This document shows, one piece after another, positions 23,756 through 32,067 of a stretch of 64,000 nucleotides of DNA (position 1 is its first letter; each line of letters starts with the position of its first letter). Source of the stretch: an uncultured Ruminococcus sp. (GTDB lineage Bacteria > Bacillota > Clostridia > Oscillospirales > Ruminococcaceae); NCBI GenBank assembly GCA_902787825.1, contig CADAHS010000005.1:62001-126000 (forward strand). The letters are read 5' to 3'. Both the position numbers and the translations under genes were made by a program. Below the pieces are notes generated by a model, which was not told the origin of the DNA, did not search any database, and saw nothing but the letters and a program-made list of their open reading frames with translations.

Positions 23756-26011
23756 TCAAGCCTGCTTTTCTGCAACTTTAGGGACTTTCGGGACTTTTTC
23801 GGGCTTTTTGCCTTTTGCGATCAGCTTCCAGTTCTGTTTATACTGTGAAAATGCCGCTGCAAATTCTTCCCTGCTCGGTTCAATTCCGCCGAAGCAGCAC
23901 CGCTGGAACATCTCAACTGTCTGTGAGATATCAGCACCGAGCTTGTTCATGCAGTGGTCTTTGAGATGCAAAGGCGTATATCCGTCGAATTTTCTGTTAG
24001 CGTGCTGTCTGTTCAGCAGCTTGATAATTCTCTGATATAGCATTATCGGCTTCACTGACATTGGCTTGCGGCGAAGTCTGAGTCGGAAGATGGTCTCATC
24101 TATCCTGTCCAGGAAAACTATGAATATAAGCACAAAGCCTGCTGCGAGGAAAAGTGCTGCCCTGCCGAGATAGGAAGCGATGTTTCCGATAACGTTGGAA
24201 TTGTTATTGTTTGCGGAGATCGTCATATATCCCGGTACAGTCGGGTCAAAGGTCATCCACCCTGCACCTGCAATAAAGCATTCAACGAAAGCATGGGCGT
24301 TAAGATCTCTGACCACGAACAGATCGTGGTCGTTCTCGTCTCTTTCATAAGCGGCAAATCCCTCGACATATCTTGTCGGCAGACCTACGCTTCTTGCCAT
24401 AAGAGCCATTGCCGTTGCATAGCTCGTGCACGAACCTGTTTTGCTGGTGAAAACGAAGTAATCTATCGACTCATCCGGCGGCTCGTAATCCAGATCGTAT
24501 TTGAATCCATTCTGCTCAAAATACTTTACAAACGCCTCTGCCTTCTCATAATCGTTCTTGCAGTTTGCAGTTATCTGCTTTGCAAGCTGTGCAAGCCTGT
24601 CAGAGATCGAATAGTGATCGGGATCGGTATAATCCTTTATCACAGATCTGACGGCATCGTACTGCTTTGATGTGATATTATTCTGTTCAAATGCCTTGTC
24701 AAGAATATCACCGAATGCGGCTGTGTCATAGCTCAGCGACTTGGCATAGTTTTGCCTGTTCGTGTCATACGGATAGTAATAATACTGTGCTGATTTTGCC
24801 GCAGTATCAGTGTATGTGTAAGGATATGTCTCCGAATGTGTCGTCCTGTAGATCCTCTGTGATGATGTTCTTACCGTTGTGTCAACATTCAGCTCCGCAC
24901 AGATGTATGACGGTGCGAATGAGTCCTCATAGCTAAGCGTTATCAGCTTGAGGTTATCTGTATCAAACGGATTCTCAGTTCTGAAATAATCAAAGCTTCT
25001 GGTGATATTACTGTCCTCAAGTACAGTTTTAGCGATACCGTCTCTCATGAAGCTGTAATAATTCTTGTTTGAACCTATCGGTGTGGTATTATACTGTCCG
25101 AAAGACTCCATTGACCTGTTGATATTCTCGTTATTGATCCAGCGATCATTGATAAAATCATCAAACGCCTGTCTTCTGAGATACAAAACATCTGAATTAT
25201 TTGTGTCCCGCACCTTGAACAAAAGCTCACCCGTAGCATTTGCTCCGAACCTTGGCGAAGACTCGCTGTTGAGGTTAGAAAATGCGCTCAGCTCACTGTT
25301 CACCCTGAAATCAAAGAAATTCCTGTTGTTTTCAAGATACGACTTTATCTCCGGTTTAGGAATGAACATCGTGACCATTCCAACAAACGTAACGAACACA
25401 AGTCCGGCAATGATGTAGGAATAGTTGAAAAGGGTATCGTGCTTCATATCATCTGCGGAAAGCTTACCGTGGATCACCAGAGCAAGGTAGACCGTAACCA
25501 TTACCACCATATCAAAGTCGTTGATTATCAACGCTTTTTTGCCGTAAATAATGAATGGCAGCAGCACAGCGAGCATAAGTCCCGAAGCTCTGAAACGGAT
25601 TATCGAAAAGTAGTAAACGATCGACGCCAGGAAGAAGCTGAAAAAGATGAGTATAGTTGCGGAATACTCAGGGACCTGTCCGGCTTCCTGGTTGGTAACG
25701 TAAAACCAGTTCATGAACCACACGCCCGAAGAATTCCAGCCTGCTGAAAGCAGCCAGCGGCACACAAGTATCACTGCTGCGCCCACCAGAAGGTACACTA
25801 TACCACGCAGGATCTTCCTGGGTTTTATCTTTTCAAACAGGAATATCAAAGCGCCCATGTACACTACGCTCACCGCAGTGAAAATGCCGGAATAGAACAC
25901 AAAATACGTCCCGATGATTATCTTCATTACCGAATAGCAAAGCAGCATCGGCAGAAGATACTTACCGGCAAGGGTGGATATCTGATTTTTATACTTAGTT
26001 AAAAGTCGCAT
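23756..26011 (-). CDS. Transglutaminase-like membrane protein (TgpA type)
   Basis: 751 residues. Six or more membrane helices fill residues 1-225, followed by an outer region with a transglutaminase core near 490-600. The catalytic triad is visible as Cys in KTGSCTSYA, His in LNAHAFVE and Asp in TFDPT. One further helix lies near 620-640 and a cytoplasmic tail ends the protein. With MoxR and a DUF58 protein it forms the conserved trio proposed to assemble or cross-link surface proteins; the substrate is unknown. A GGAGG site precedes the ATG. Confidence 0.9.
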   Translation of the reverse strand: MRLLTKYKNQISTLAGKYLLPMLLCYSVMKIIIGTYFVFYSGIFTAVSVVYMGALIFLFEKIKPRKILRGIVYLLVGAAVILVCRWLLSAGWNSSGVWFMNWFYVTNQEAGQVPEYSATILIFFSFFLASIVYYFSIIRFRASGLMLAVLLPFIIYGKKALIINDFDMVVMVTVYLALVIHGKLSADDMKHDTLFNYSYIIAGLVFVTFVGMVTMFIPKPEIKSYLENNRNFFDFRVNSELSAFSNLNSESSPRFGANATGELLFKVRDTNNSDVLYLRRQAFDDFINDRWINNENINRSMESFGQYNTTPIGSNKNYYSFMRDGIAKTVLEDSNITRSFDYFRTENPFDTDNLKLITLSYEDSFAPSYICAELNVDTTVRTSSQRIYRTTHSETYPYTYTDTAAKSAQYYYYPYDTNRQNYAKSLSYDTAAFGDILDKAFEQNNITSKQYDAVRSVIKDYTDPDHYSISDRLAQLAKQITANCKNDYEKAEAFVKYFEQNGFKYDLDYEPPDESIDYFVFTSKTGSCTSYATAMALMARSVGLPTRYVEGFAAYERDENDHDLFVVRDLNAHAFVECFIAGAGWMTFDPTVPGYMTISANNNNSNVIGNIASYLGRAALFLAAGFVLIFIVFLDRIDETIFRLRLRRKPMSVKPIMLYQRIIKLLNRQHANRKFDGYTPLHLKDHCMNKLGADISQTVEMFQRCCFGGIEPSREEFAAAFSQYKQNWKLIAKGKKPEKVPKVPKVAEKQA

Positions 26012-26046
26012 TTAATCCTCCGGCAGTGATCCGCTGATGCATTGCA

Positions 26047-27204
26047 TCACAGCGGTATAAACTCAAAATCGTGATTGACCTTCCATACGTTAGAACAGAT
26101 CTTGCCTATCCCACTTTCCTCGCTGACCACCAGCGAGCAGCCTTTTATATCCGAATACAGCGACAGCTCAGAATGCATATTTCCAAGGCACGTTGTGAAA
26201 CATATGACCGTGCTGTCAGCCTTTTCAAGCATCTGCATTCTCTCGTTCGCAGGCATCGGACGGATACCGGCAAGCTCCTCCTGAAGATACAGAAGGCTCT
26301 TTTCGTCATTAACATCTATGGTTTGCCAGCCATCAAGAAAGTAGCTGTAGCTGCTCTCGTAGCCTTGTAAAAGCAGCATCGAAAGCATCGAAAGGCTGGC
26401 TTCAATGATCTTGTCTGCATTTTCATAGTATTGTCTTGAAAGATCAAACACAGGATAATCAAGCACAAAGTCCTGCGTTGCGGTCAGAACTTTGTCATCA
26501 AGCCTGACCATAAGCTCGTCCCTTTTTGAGGAAAGCTTCCAGTTGACCCTTTTCAGCGGATCGCCTATCTCATATTTTCTGTGCTCATAGCCTGCCACAC
26601 CGGTAAGCCCGATAGCTGACTCGTTGGATTCCTCCTCCTCGTCCTCGTTTGCAGCGGCATTTTCCGAGGTCGATCTGAGCACCTCGTTCTGAACGCCTGC
26701 ATCTCTTATCACAGGCATTATCTTCAAAGCAGCTGAAAGCTGACCGGCGTCCGCTATGATCGGTCGGCAGCTTGCTATACCCATATAATCAACGAGCTTT
26801 ATGTCCGCCAGACGGACAGTTCCTTCGCCGCAAAGCTCCGTTTTTATCGGAATGGTAATTATATCGCCGTTTCTTTTTGAGCTTATGAGCTTAAAGGTCT
26901 TCATGTGCTGCGTTGTCATATTCGGTGTCATCTCAAACGTCATCTCGATAAACGAGGTAGGGAGCACAGTCGATTTGTAAACGCTCACTTCAAGCTCTAC
27001 CGTTTCTCCCTTGCTCGAAATGGCGGTAGAAAGCTGCAATCCCACGCTGATCGTCTTTTTTGTGACAAACATAAGTATCAGCGAGATCACAAAGGATAAG
27101 CTCAGAAGAATTAATATGAACATTCCTCCGAGTCCGCTGACAAACACGCACAAAAGCACTGCAAGCACAAGACACAGCACAAAGTTCAGTAGATTTCTTA
27201 TCAC
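26047..27204 (-). CDS. DUF58 domain protein
   Basis: 385 residues. Two membrane helices occupy residues 5-50, then a beta-rich region, then the DUF58 core with YEIGDPLKRVNWKLSSKRDELMVR split around the conserved W near residue 225. The C-terminal part resembles a von Willebrand A-like fold. Such proteins work with a MoxR ATPase as substrate adaptors. The start is GTG at 27204, only 2 bases after the moxR stop, so translation is coupled. Confidence 0.88.
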   Translation of the reverse strand: MIRNLLNFVLCLVLAVLLCVFVSGLGGMFILILLSLSFVISLILMFVTKKTISVGLQLSTAISSKGETVELEVSVYKSTVLPTSFIEMTFEMTPNMTTQHMKTFKLISSKRNGDIITIPIKTELCGEGTVRLADIKLVDYMGIASCRPIIADAGQLSAALKIMPVIRDAGVQNEVLRSTSENAAANEDEEEESNESAIGLTGVAGYEHRKYEIGDPLKRVNWKLSSKRDELMVRLDDKVLTATQDFVLDYPVFDLSRQYYENADKIIEASLSMLSMLLLQGYESSYSYFLDGWQTIDVNDEKSLLYLQEELAGIRPMPANERMQMLEKADSTVICFTTCLGNMHSELSLYSDIKGCSLVVSEESGIGKICSNVWKVNHDFEFIPL

Positions 27205-27206
27205 TC

Positions 27207-28145
27207 TTATCCAGCCTCCACGGGACTTGCAACGGTCATGGAGATCCCCTCCAGCGCCTGTTCGTTGGAATCAAAAGCACTCTTGCCCTTTGCCGAAAGT
27301 ATCATTCTGTGTGCAAGTGTCTCGATCATTACCGCCTTTACATCGTCAGGAACAACATAATCCCTGCCGTTTATGAAAGCATACGCCTTTGATGTCCTCA
27401 GCAGTGCAATGCTTCCTCTTGGTGAAACGCCCAATCTCACATACGGACTGTTTCTCGTTGCGGTAACTATGTCAAGAATGTATTTTCTGACCGACGGCTG
27501 CACTCTGACCTCTTTAACAACGTTGATGAGCTGCTCTATATCTGCGGTCGTCATCACGGGACTGATCTGTTTTGACCTGTTAGAGGAATGCTCGCCGTTT
27601 TGCATTATCTGAAGCTCGTCCTCAAAGGAAGGATATCCCATAGATATCTTCATTATGAATCTGTCCATCTGCGCTTCGGGAAGATGGTACGTTCCATATG
27701 TTTCGACCGGGTTCTGCGTTGCAAGCGTCATAAACGGCTTTGGCAGGATATGCGTCTTTCCGTCGATAGATATCTGATGCTCCTCCATTACCTCAAGAAG
27801 GCTCGACTGAGACTTCGGCGAGGCTCTGTTTATCTCGTCGGCGAGCAGAAAGTTGCATACCGCCGCACCTTCTTTGTATTCAAGCTCTCTTGTGACCTGA
27901 TTTACCATTGAGAAGCCGACAATATCCGACGGCATAACGTCAGGTGTGAGCTGGATACGGTTGAATTTTCCGTCAACGCTTCTTGCAAGTGCGGAAACAA
28001 GCTGAGTCTTTCCCACACCCGGAACGTCCTCGATAAGAACGTGTCCCTCACACAGCATCGCCGTGATTATTTTGGTGATCGGCTCTGTCTTTCCGACGAT
28101 GACCTGTTCGATATTTGATATTAGTTTTGTTATCCTGTCGTCCAT
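27207..28145 (-). CDS. MoxR family AAA ATPase
   Basis: 312 residues. Walker A is GVGKTQLV near residue 42, Walker B is LLADEINRA near 105, and sensor 1 is ATQNPVE near 145, followed by the C-terminal lid. MoxR ATPases act as chaperones for metal insertion or complex assembly together with vWA/DUF58 partners. The ATG overlaps the stop of the methyltransferase gene by one base (TAATG), so the two are translationally coupled. Confidence 0.93.
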   Translation of the reverse strand: MDDRITKLISNIEQVIVGKTEPITKIITAMLCEGHVLIEDVPGVGKTQLVSALARSVDGKFNRIQLTPDVMPSDIVGFSMVNQVTRELEYKEGAAVCNFLLADEINRASPKSQSSLLEVMEEHQISIDGKTHILPKPFMTLATQNPVETYGTYHLPEAQMDRFIMKISMGYPSFEDELQIMQNGEHSSNRSKQISPVMTTADIEQLINVVKEVRVQPSVRKYILDIVTATRNSPYVRLGVSPRGSIALLRTSKAYAFINGRDYVVPDDVKAVMIETLAHRMILSAKGKSAFDSNEQALEGISMTVASPVEAG

Positions 28146-29332
28146 TAGCTTTCTCCTTTATCACGTTTTTTCAAAAGAACTACTGTTTCTATGCCTGTTG
28201 TATGCGGGAACATATCCACCGGCTGAATGTACACTGCCCGGTAGCCCTGCTTTGAAAACAGCTTTATGTCACGTTCAAGCGTCTCGATCTTACATGAAAC
28301 ATAAACGACCGAGTCCGGTGAGAGCTGTCCTACGGCTTGAATGAACTCCGGCGACGATCCTGCCCGTGGCGGGTCAAGAATGACCACATCTGCTTTTTCT
28401 CCCCTGTCGGCAAGTCCGCAGAGAAAGTCCGTCGCATCGGCATTGTGAAACCTTATGTTTTTCAGCCTGTTGAGTTTTGCGTTTGCGATGGCGTCCTTCA
28501 CAGCGTTGGGATTGCTCTCAACAGCTGTGACCTGTGCACCCTGCCTGGCACATATCATTCCGATAGTGCCCACTCCGCAGTACGCATCTATCACCCTCGT
28601 GCCCGTCTTTATGTCCGCAGCTTTCACCGCAGTCTCGTAAAGCTTTCGTGTCTGCTCGGTGTTTACCTGGTAAAAAGACTCCGGAGAAATAATGAACTTG
28701 CAGCCGCAAAGCTCATCAACAATGCTTCCGCTGCCGAACATCACTTCGCTGCGTCCCCCAAGCGTCAGCGGCAGACCGTCGGGATTGACATTTCTGATGA
28801 CTGTCGTTATCTCGGGGCATTTTTGCAAAAGTGCTTTTACGAAATTATGCTTTGAGGGGAATATCGGGCTTGCCATGACCAGCACCAGCATAACCTGTCC
28901 CGTGTTCTTAGCCGTTCGGATAAGCGTGTGCTTCAAAAGCCCCTTGCCCGTCTTTTCATCATATGGCATGATCCTGAAAGATATCAGCAGCTTTTTCAGC
29001 TCACCCACTATTTTAGAAGCAGTCTTGTCCTCCAGCATACAGTCATCGACTGCCGTCAGCGTGCGTGAGGAAGACTGATAAACTCCTGAGATGATCTGCT
29101 TTGAGCCGTTGCATCTGTAAACGGTCTGCACCTTGTTGCGGTAATTGTACGGATAGTGCATAGGTATTATCTCGCCTACCCTGCAAAATCCCGACAGCAT
29201 TCTATCAGCCTTTGACTGTTTCCATTCCAGCTGCTGCTTGTACGGCATATCCAGCTGACAGCCGCCGCACCGTTTAAAACAGCCGCATTTTTTCTCTCCA
29301 GTGGTCTTATCGGTTATTGTATGCTTTGACAT
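28145..29332 (-). CDS. rlmD: 23S rRNA (uracil-5-)-methyltransferase, RlmD/TrmA type
   Basis: SAM-dependent m5U methyltransferase of 395 residues. The N-terminal cysteines CGCFKRCGGC bind a 4Fe-4S cluster. The Rossmann motif is AYCGVGTIG near residue 255, DPPRAG near 320, and the catalytic Cys is in YVSCKIETL near 350. No TRAM domain precedes the cysteine cluster, which explains why it is shorter than the 430-460 of many relatives. Position specificity (U747 or U1939) cannot be read here. It is the first gene of the MoxR operon. Confidence 0.88.
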   Translation of the reverse strand: MSKHTITDKTTGEKKCGCFKRCGGCQLDMPYKQQLEWKQSKADRMLSGFCRVGEIIPMHYPYNYRNKVQTVYRCNGSKQIISGVYQSSSRTLTAVDDCMLEDKTASKIVGELKKLLISFRIMPYDEKTGKGLLKHTLIRTAKNTGQVMLVLVMASPIFPSKHNFVKALLQKCPEITTVIRNVNPDGLPLTLGGRSEVMFGSGSIVDELCGCKFIISPESFYQVNTEQTRKLYETAVKAADIKTGTRVIDAYCGVGTIGMICARQGAQVTAVESNPNAVKDAIANAKLNRLKNIRFHNADATDFLCGLADRGEKADVVILDPPRAGSSPEFIQAVGQLSPDSVVYVSCKIETLERDIKLFSKQGYRAVYIQPVDMFPHTTGIETVVLLKKRDKGES

Positions 29333-29375
29333 TTTAGCCCCTCAGATCTGCATTTTAACGTTTTCTTATCAAGTT

Positions 29376-29404
29376 ATTATAACATTTTTACACCTGTGTG
29401 TCAA
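29376..29404 (-). promoter_or_regulatory. Sigma-A promoter of the rlmD-moxR operon
   Basis: Minus-strand TTGACA (29399-29404), 17-base spacer, TATAAT (29376-29381): an exact consensus, about 43 bases before the ATG. Confidence 0.88.
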
Positions 29405-29450
29405 CAAGTCAGGCAGTATATGGGCAATACGTAAAAAGTGAGATCGACAG

Positions 29451-29479
29451 TTGATTTTTCAGTTGGAATATGATATAAT
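29451..29479 (+). promoter_or_regulatory. Sigma-A promoter of the CapA-like gene
   Basis: TTGATT (29451-29456), 17-base spacer, TATAAT (29474-29479). Confidence 0.8.
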
Positions 29480-29554
29480 ATATTGGTATTTTTAAAACGA
29501 TCGTCTGACGTTTGAATCATTTGAAAGGAAAAGTGCGAAAGCACAGGAGGTAAA

Positions 29555-30889
29555 ATGAAAAGTTTAAAGATCAAGATCACGGCGTTGATATGTTCAGCCG
29601 CCATGGCTCTGACTTTCTCGGGCTGCGGCAATGAGATCGACAATTCCGTTCCGCTGAAAAAAACAGACAACAGTGCATATTCATCTATCGTAAACTCAGA
29701 TACCAGCAGTTCATCTGTTACCGACGAAAGCTCTGACACCACCAGCAGCTCTGATACCGATCCTTCAAGCAGCAGCGAGTCGGACAGCTCCGAATCTGCT
29801 GCCGATAACAGCTCATCTGAGAGCGACAACAAGCCAGAACCTTCATACAAGGCATCGCTGCTTTGTGTCGGCGATAATCTTATCCATGATAACATCTATC
29901 TCGAAGCCGAGAAGAAAAGCGGTCAGAAAGGCAAATACGATTTCACTTATGCCTACCAGCATATTGAAAGCTACCTCAAGGGCTTCGACGTTTCTATAAT
30001 CAATCAGGAGACCGTTGTAACAGACGTTGTACCGCCGCGCTCCTACCCTACCTTTGCAACACCAAAGGCTGTCGCAGATAAGGTAAAGAGCCTTGGATTC
30101 AATGTAGTTTCTATGTGCAACAACCACGTCCTTGACGCAGGAGAAGCCGGATTGCAGGATTCTCTGAAGTACTGGGACAGCCTTGGCATTCTCCACTACG
30201 GTGCATATGCAGACCAGGCTGACTATGATAACATCAAGACCATGGAGGTCAACGGTATCAAGTTCGCATTTGTCGGCTATATGGAGCATACCAACGGTCT
30301 TTCGCTTCCTGCCGGATCAAAGGGCGTTGTCGTTAAGCTCTCTGAGGAGGAAAAGGTCAAGGCTCAGGTACAGAAGGCTGACAAGATGGCAGATGTTGTC
30401 GTTGTTTCCTGCCACTATGGAACAGAGATCTCAAACGAGCTTAACAATCAGCAGAAATATATCACTCCAAAGCTTGTTGAATGGGGCGCTGACCTTATCA
30501 TCGGAACACAGGCTCACGCACTGAGCACCTGCGAGTACCTTGATAAAAAGGACGGCTCAAAGGCTTTCGTGTTCTACGGACTTGGCAACTTCCTCAACAC
30601 GATGGCTTCAAAGAACTCTGTTATCGGACTTATGGGCAAGCTTAATGTTGTAAAGGATAAAAACAGCGGAAAGATCTCGTTTGAGAACGTAAAGTGTGTT
30701 CCTGTTATCTCCCACTTTGAGGGTACCTCCTGGGAAGGTGAGTGGACAAACTGCACGATATATCCATACTCAAAGTACACCGATGAGCTTTTTGCTAAAA
30801 ACTATAACAGGATCGAAGGCTTCAACAGAGCATATGTTGACAGCATACTCAAAAAGTACGTTCCAAAGCAGTTCCTCAGCATTGAGTGA
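29555..30889 (+). CDS. CapA-family metallophosphatase-like lipoprotein
   Basis: 444 residues. A signal peptide ends in the lipobox FSGC. A Ser/Asp-rich stalk (about 35-100) leads to a PGA_cap domain: VGDNLIHDN, INQET, MCNNHVLDAG, VVVSCHYGTE and IIGTQAHAL are the metal-binding blocks of a calcineurin-like fold. Relatives are linked to poly-gamma-glutamate capsules, but capB and capC are not near, so a general surface-polymer role is more likely. An AGGAGG site lies before the ATG. Confidence 0.9.
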   Translation: MKSLKIKITALICSAAMALTFSGCGNEIDNSVPLKKTDNSAYSSIVNSDTSSSSVTDESSDTTSSSDTDPSSSSESDSSESAADNSSSESDNKPEPSYKASLLCVGDNLIHDNIYLEAEKKSGQKGKYDFTYAYQHIESYLKGFDVSIINQETVVTDVVPPRSYPTFATPKAVADKVKSLGFNVVSMCNNHVLDAGEAGLQDSLKYWDSLGILHYGAYADQADYDNIKTMEVNGIKFAFVGYMEHTNGLSLPAGSKGVVVKLSEEEKVKAQVQKADKMADVVVVSCHYGTEISNELNNQQKYITPKLVEWGADLIIGTQAHALSTCEYLDKKDGSKAFVFYGLGNFLNTMASKNSVIGLMGKLNVVKDKNSGKISFENVKCVPVISHFEGTSWEGEWTNCTIYPYSKYTDELFAKNYNRIEGFNRAYVDSILKKYVPKQFLSIE

Positions 30890-30982
30890 TGCTTTATCAC
30901 TATCGGGATCGTATGATAAAACAGTTTAGTAAACGGTTAATATAAGTATTTGATAATAAATTAAGATTGACCGTGTATATAG

Positions 30983-31016
30983 GAGCTGTCCTAAAAAACG
31001 GACAGCTCTTTGTTTT
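30983..31016 (+). terminator. Terminator between the CapA-like and EamA genes
   Basis: GAGCTGTCC (30983-30991) pairs with GGACAGCTC (31000-31008), then TTTGTTTT. It ends 13 bases before the next ATG, right against its ribosome site. Confidence 0.85.
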
Positions 31017-31028
31017 GGAGGAAAGAAA

Positions 31029-31937
31029 ATGAAGCGCCAAAGCAACGAACCGGGATCGCTCCTGATGCTGATAGCATCAATGTTCATTTACGGAACGATC
31101 GGCATTTTCAGGCGATACATACCTATAAGCTCCGGGCTTCTGGCTTTTATCAGAGGCGTTGTCGGTTCGATATTTCTTCTTTGCGTGATGCTGGTCAAAA
31201 AGCGCAAGGTCATTCCCGCTGTGGGCAAAAGATCAATGATACTTCTGGCATTGTCCGGCGCTCTCATAGGCTTTAACTGGATATTTCTCTTTGAAAGCTA
31301 CAATTACACAAGTGTTGCCACAGCCACACTTTGCTATTACCTCGCACCTTCAATAGTTATGCTTGTTTCTCCCCTGCTTTTCAAAGAAAGGCTCACGATC
31401 AAAAAGCTATTTTGTGTCATAGCATCGTTCATCGGAATGGTGCTTGTATCCGGAATGATCCAAACCGGACTGCCGGCATTCGGGGAATTCAAGGGAATAC
31501 TCTTTGGGATCGGTGCAGCTGTATTTTACTCCGTCATCGTAATACTGAACAAGAAGCTTGCAGACATCGAGCCGCTCTCTAAAACGTTCATTCAGCTTTG
31601 CAGCTCGGCAGTGGTGATACTGCCATATGTTCTGATCGCCGAGGACATCACCCTGATGCCGACCGACACCCGTTCGCTGGTGCTCACAGCAATTCTCGGC
31701 ATTGTCCACACAGGCATAGCCTACACTCTGTACTTTGCTTCTATTGACGGTCTGAAAACACAGACAACAGCGATATTCAGCTATGTTGATCCTGTTACGG
31801 CGCTGCTGCTGTCATTTTTCATTCTCAACGAAAAAATGTCGCTGCCTGCTCTTATCGGTGCAGTATTGATGATCGGCTCAGCCATATTCAGCGTTGTTGA
31901 AAGCAAACCCGGGATCCATAAAGATACTTTTTCCTGA
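31029..31937 (+). CDS. EamA/DMT family transporter
   Basis: 302 residues with ten predicted membrane helices in two EamA repeats, each about 140 residues, the usual drug/metabolite exporter layout. The second repeat ends in LLLSFFILNEKMSLPAL and a last helix, a typical feature. The substrate is unknown. A GGAGG site precedes the ATG. No promoter was found between the upstream terminator hairpin and the start, so expression may depend on read-through. Confidence 0.9.
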   Translation: MKRQSNEPGSLLMLIASMFIYGTIGIFRRYIPISSGLLAFIRGVVGSIFLLCVMLVKKRKVIPAVGKRSMILLALSGALIGFNWIFLFESYNYTSVATATLCYYLAPSIVMLVSPLLFKERLTIKKLFCVIASFIGMVLVSGMIQTGLPAFGEFKGILFGIGAAVFYSVIVILNKKLADIEPLSKTFIQLCSSAVVILPYVLIAEDITLMPTDTRSLVLTAILGIVHTGIAYTLYFASIDGLKTQTTAIFSYVDPVTALLLSFFILNEKMSLPALIGAVLMIGSAIFSVVESKPGIHKDTFS

Positions 31938-32019
31938 TCTTATTATAGCACACCTGCTTCACGATTACAAATACCTATAACAAATACATAGCTATGCTTA
32001 AATTGTATGCATACAAAAT

Positions 32020-32055
32020 AACAGCCATACGGGTGATCTTTCCCATATGGCTGTT
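32020..32055 (-). terminator. Bidirectional terminator between the EamA and GGDEF-EAL genes
   Basis: AACAGCCATACGGG (32020-32033) pairs with CCCATATGGCTGTT (32042-32055), one mismatch, with TTTT tracts on both sides. Confidence 0.75.
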
Positions 32056-32067
32056 GGTTTTAATGGT

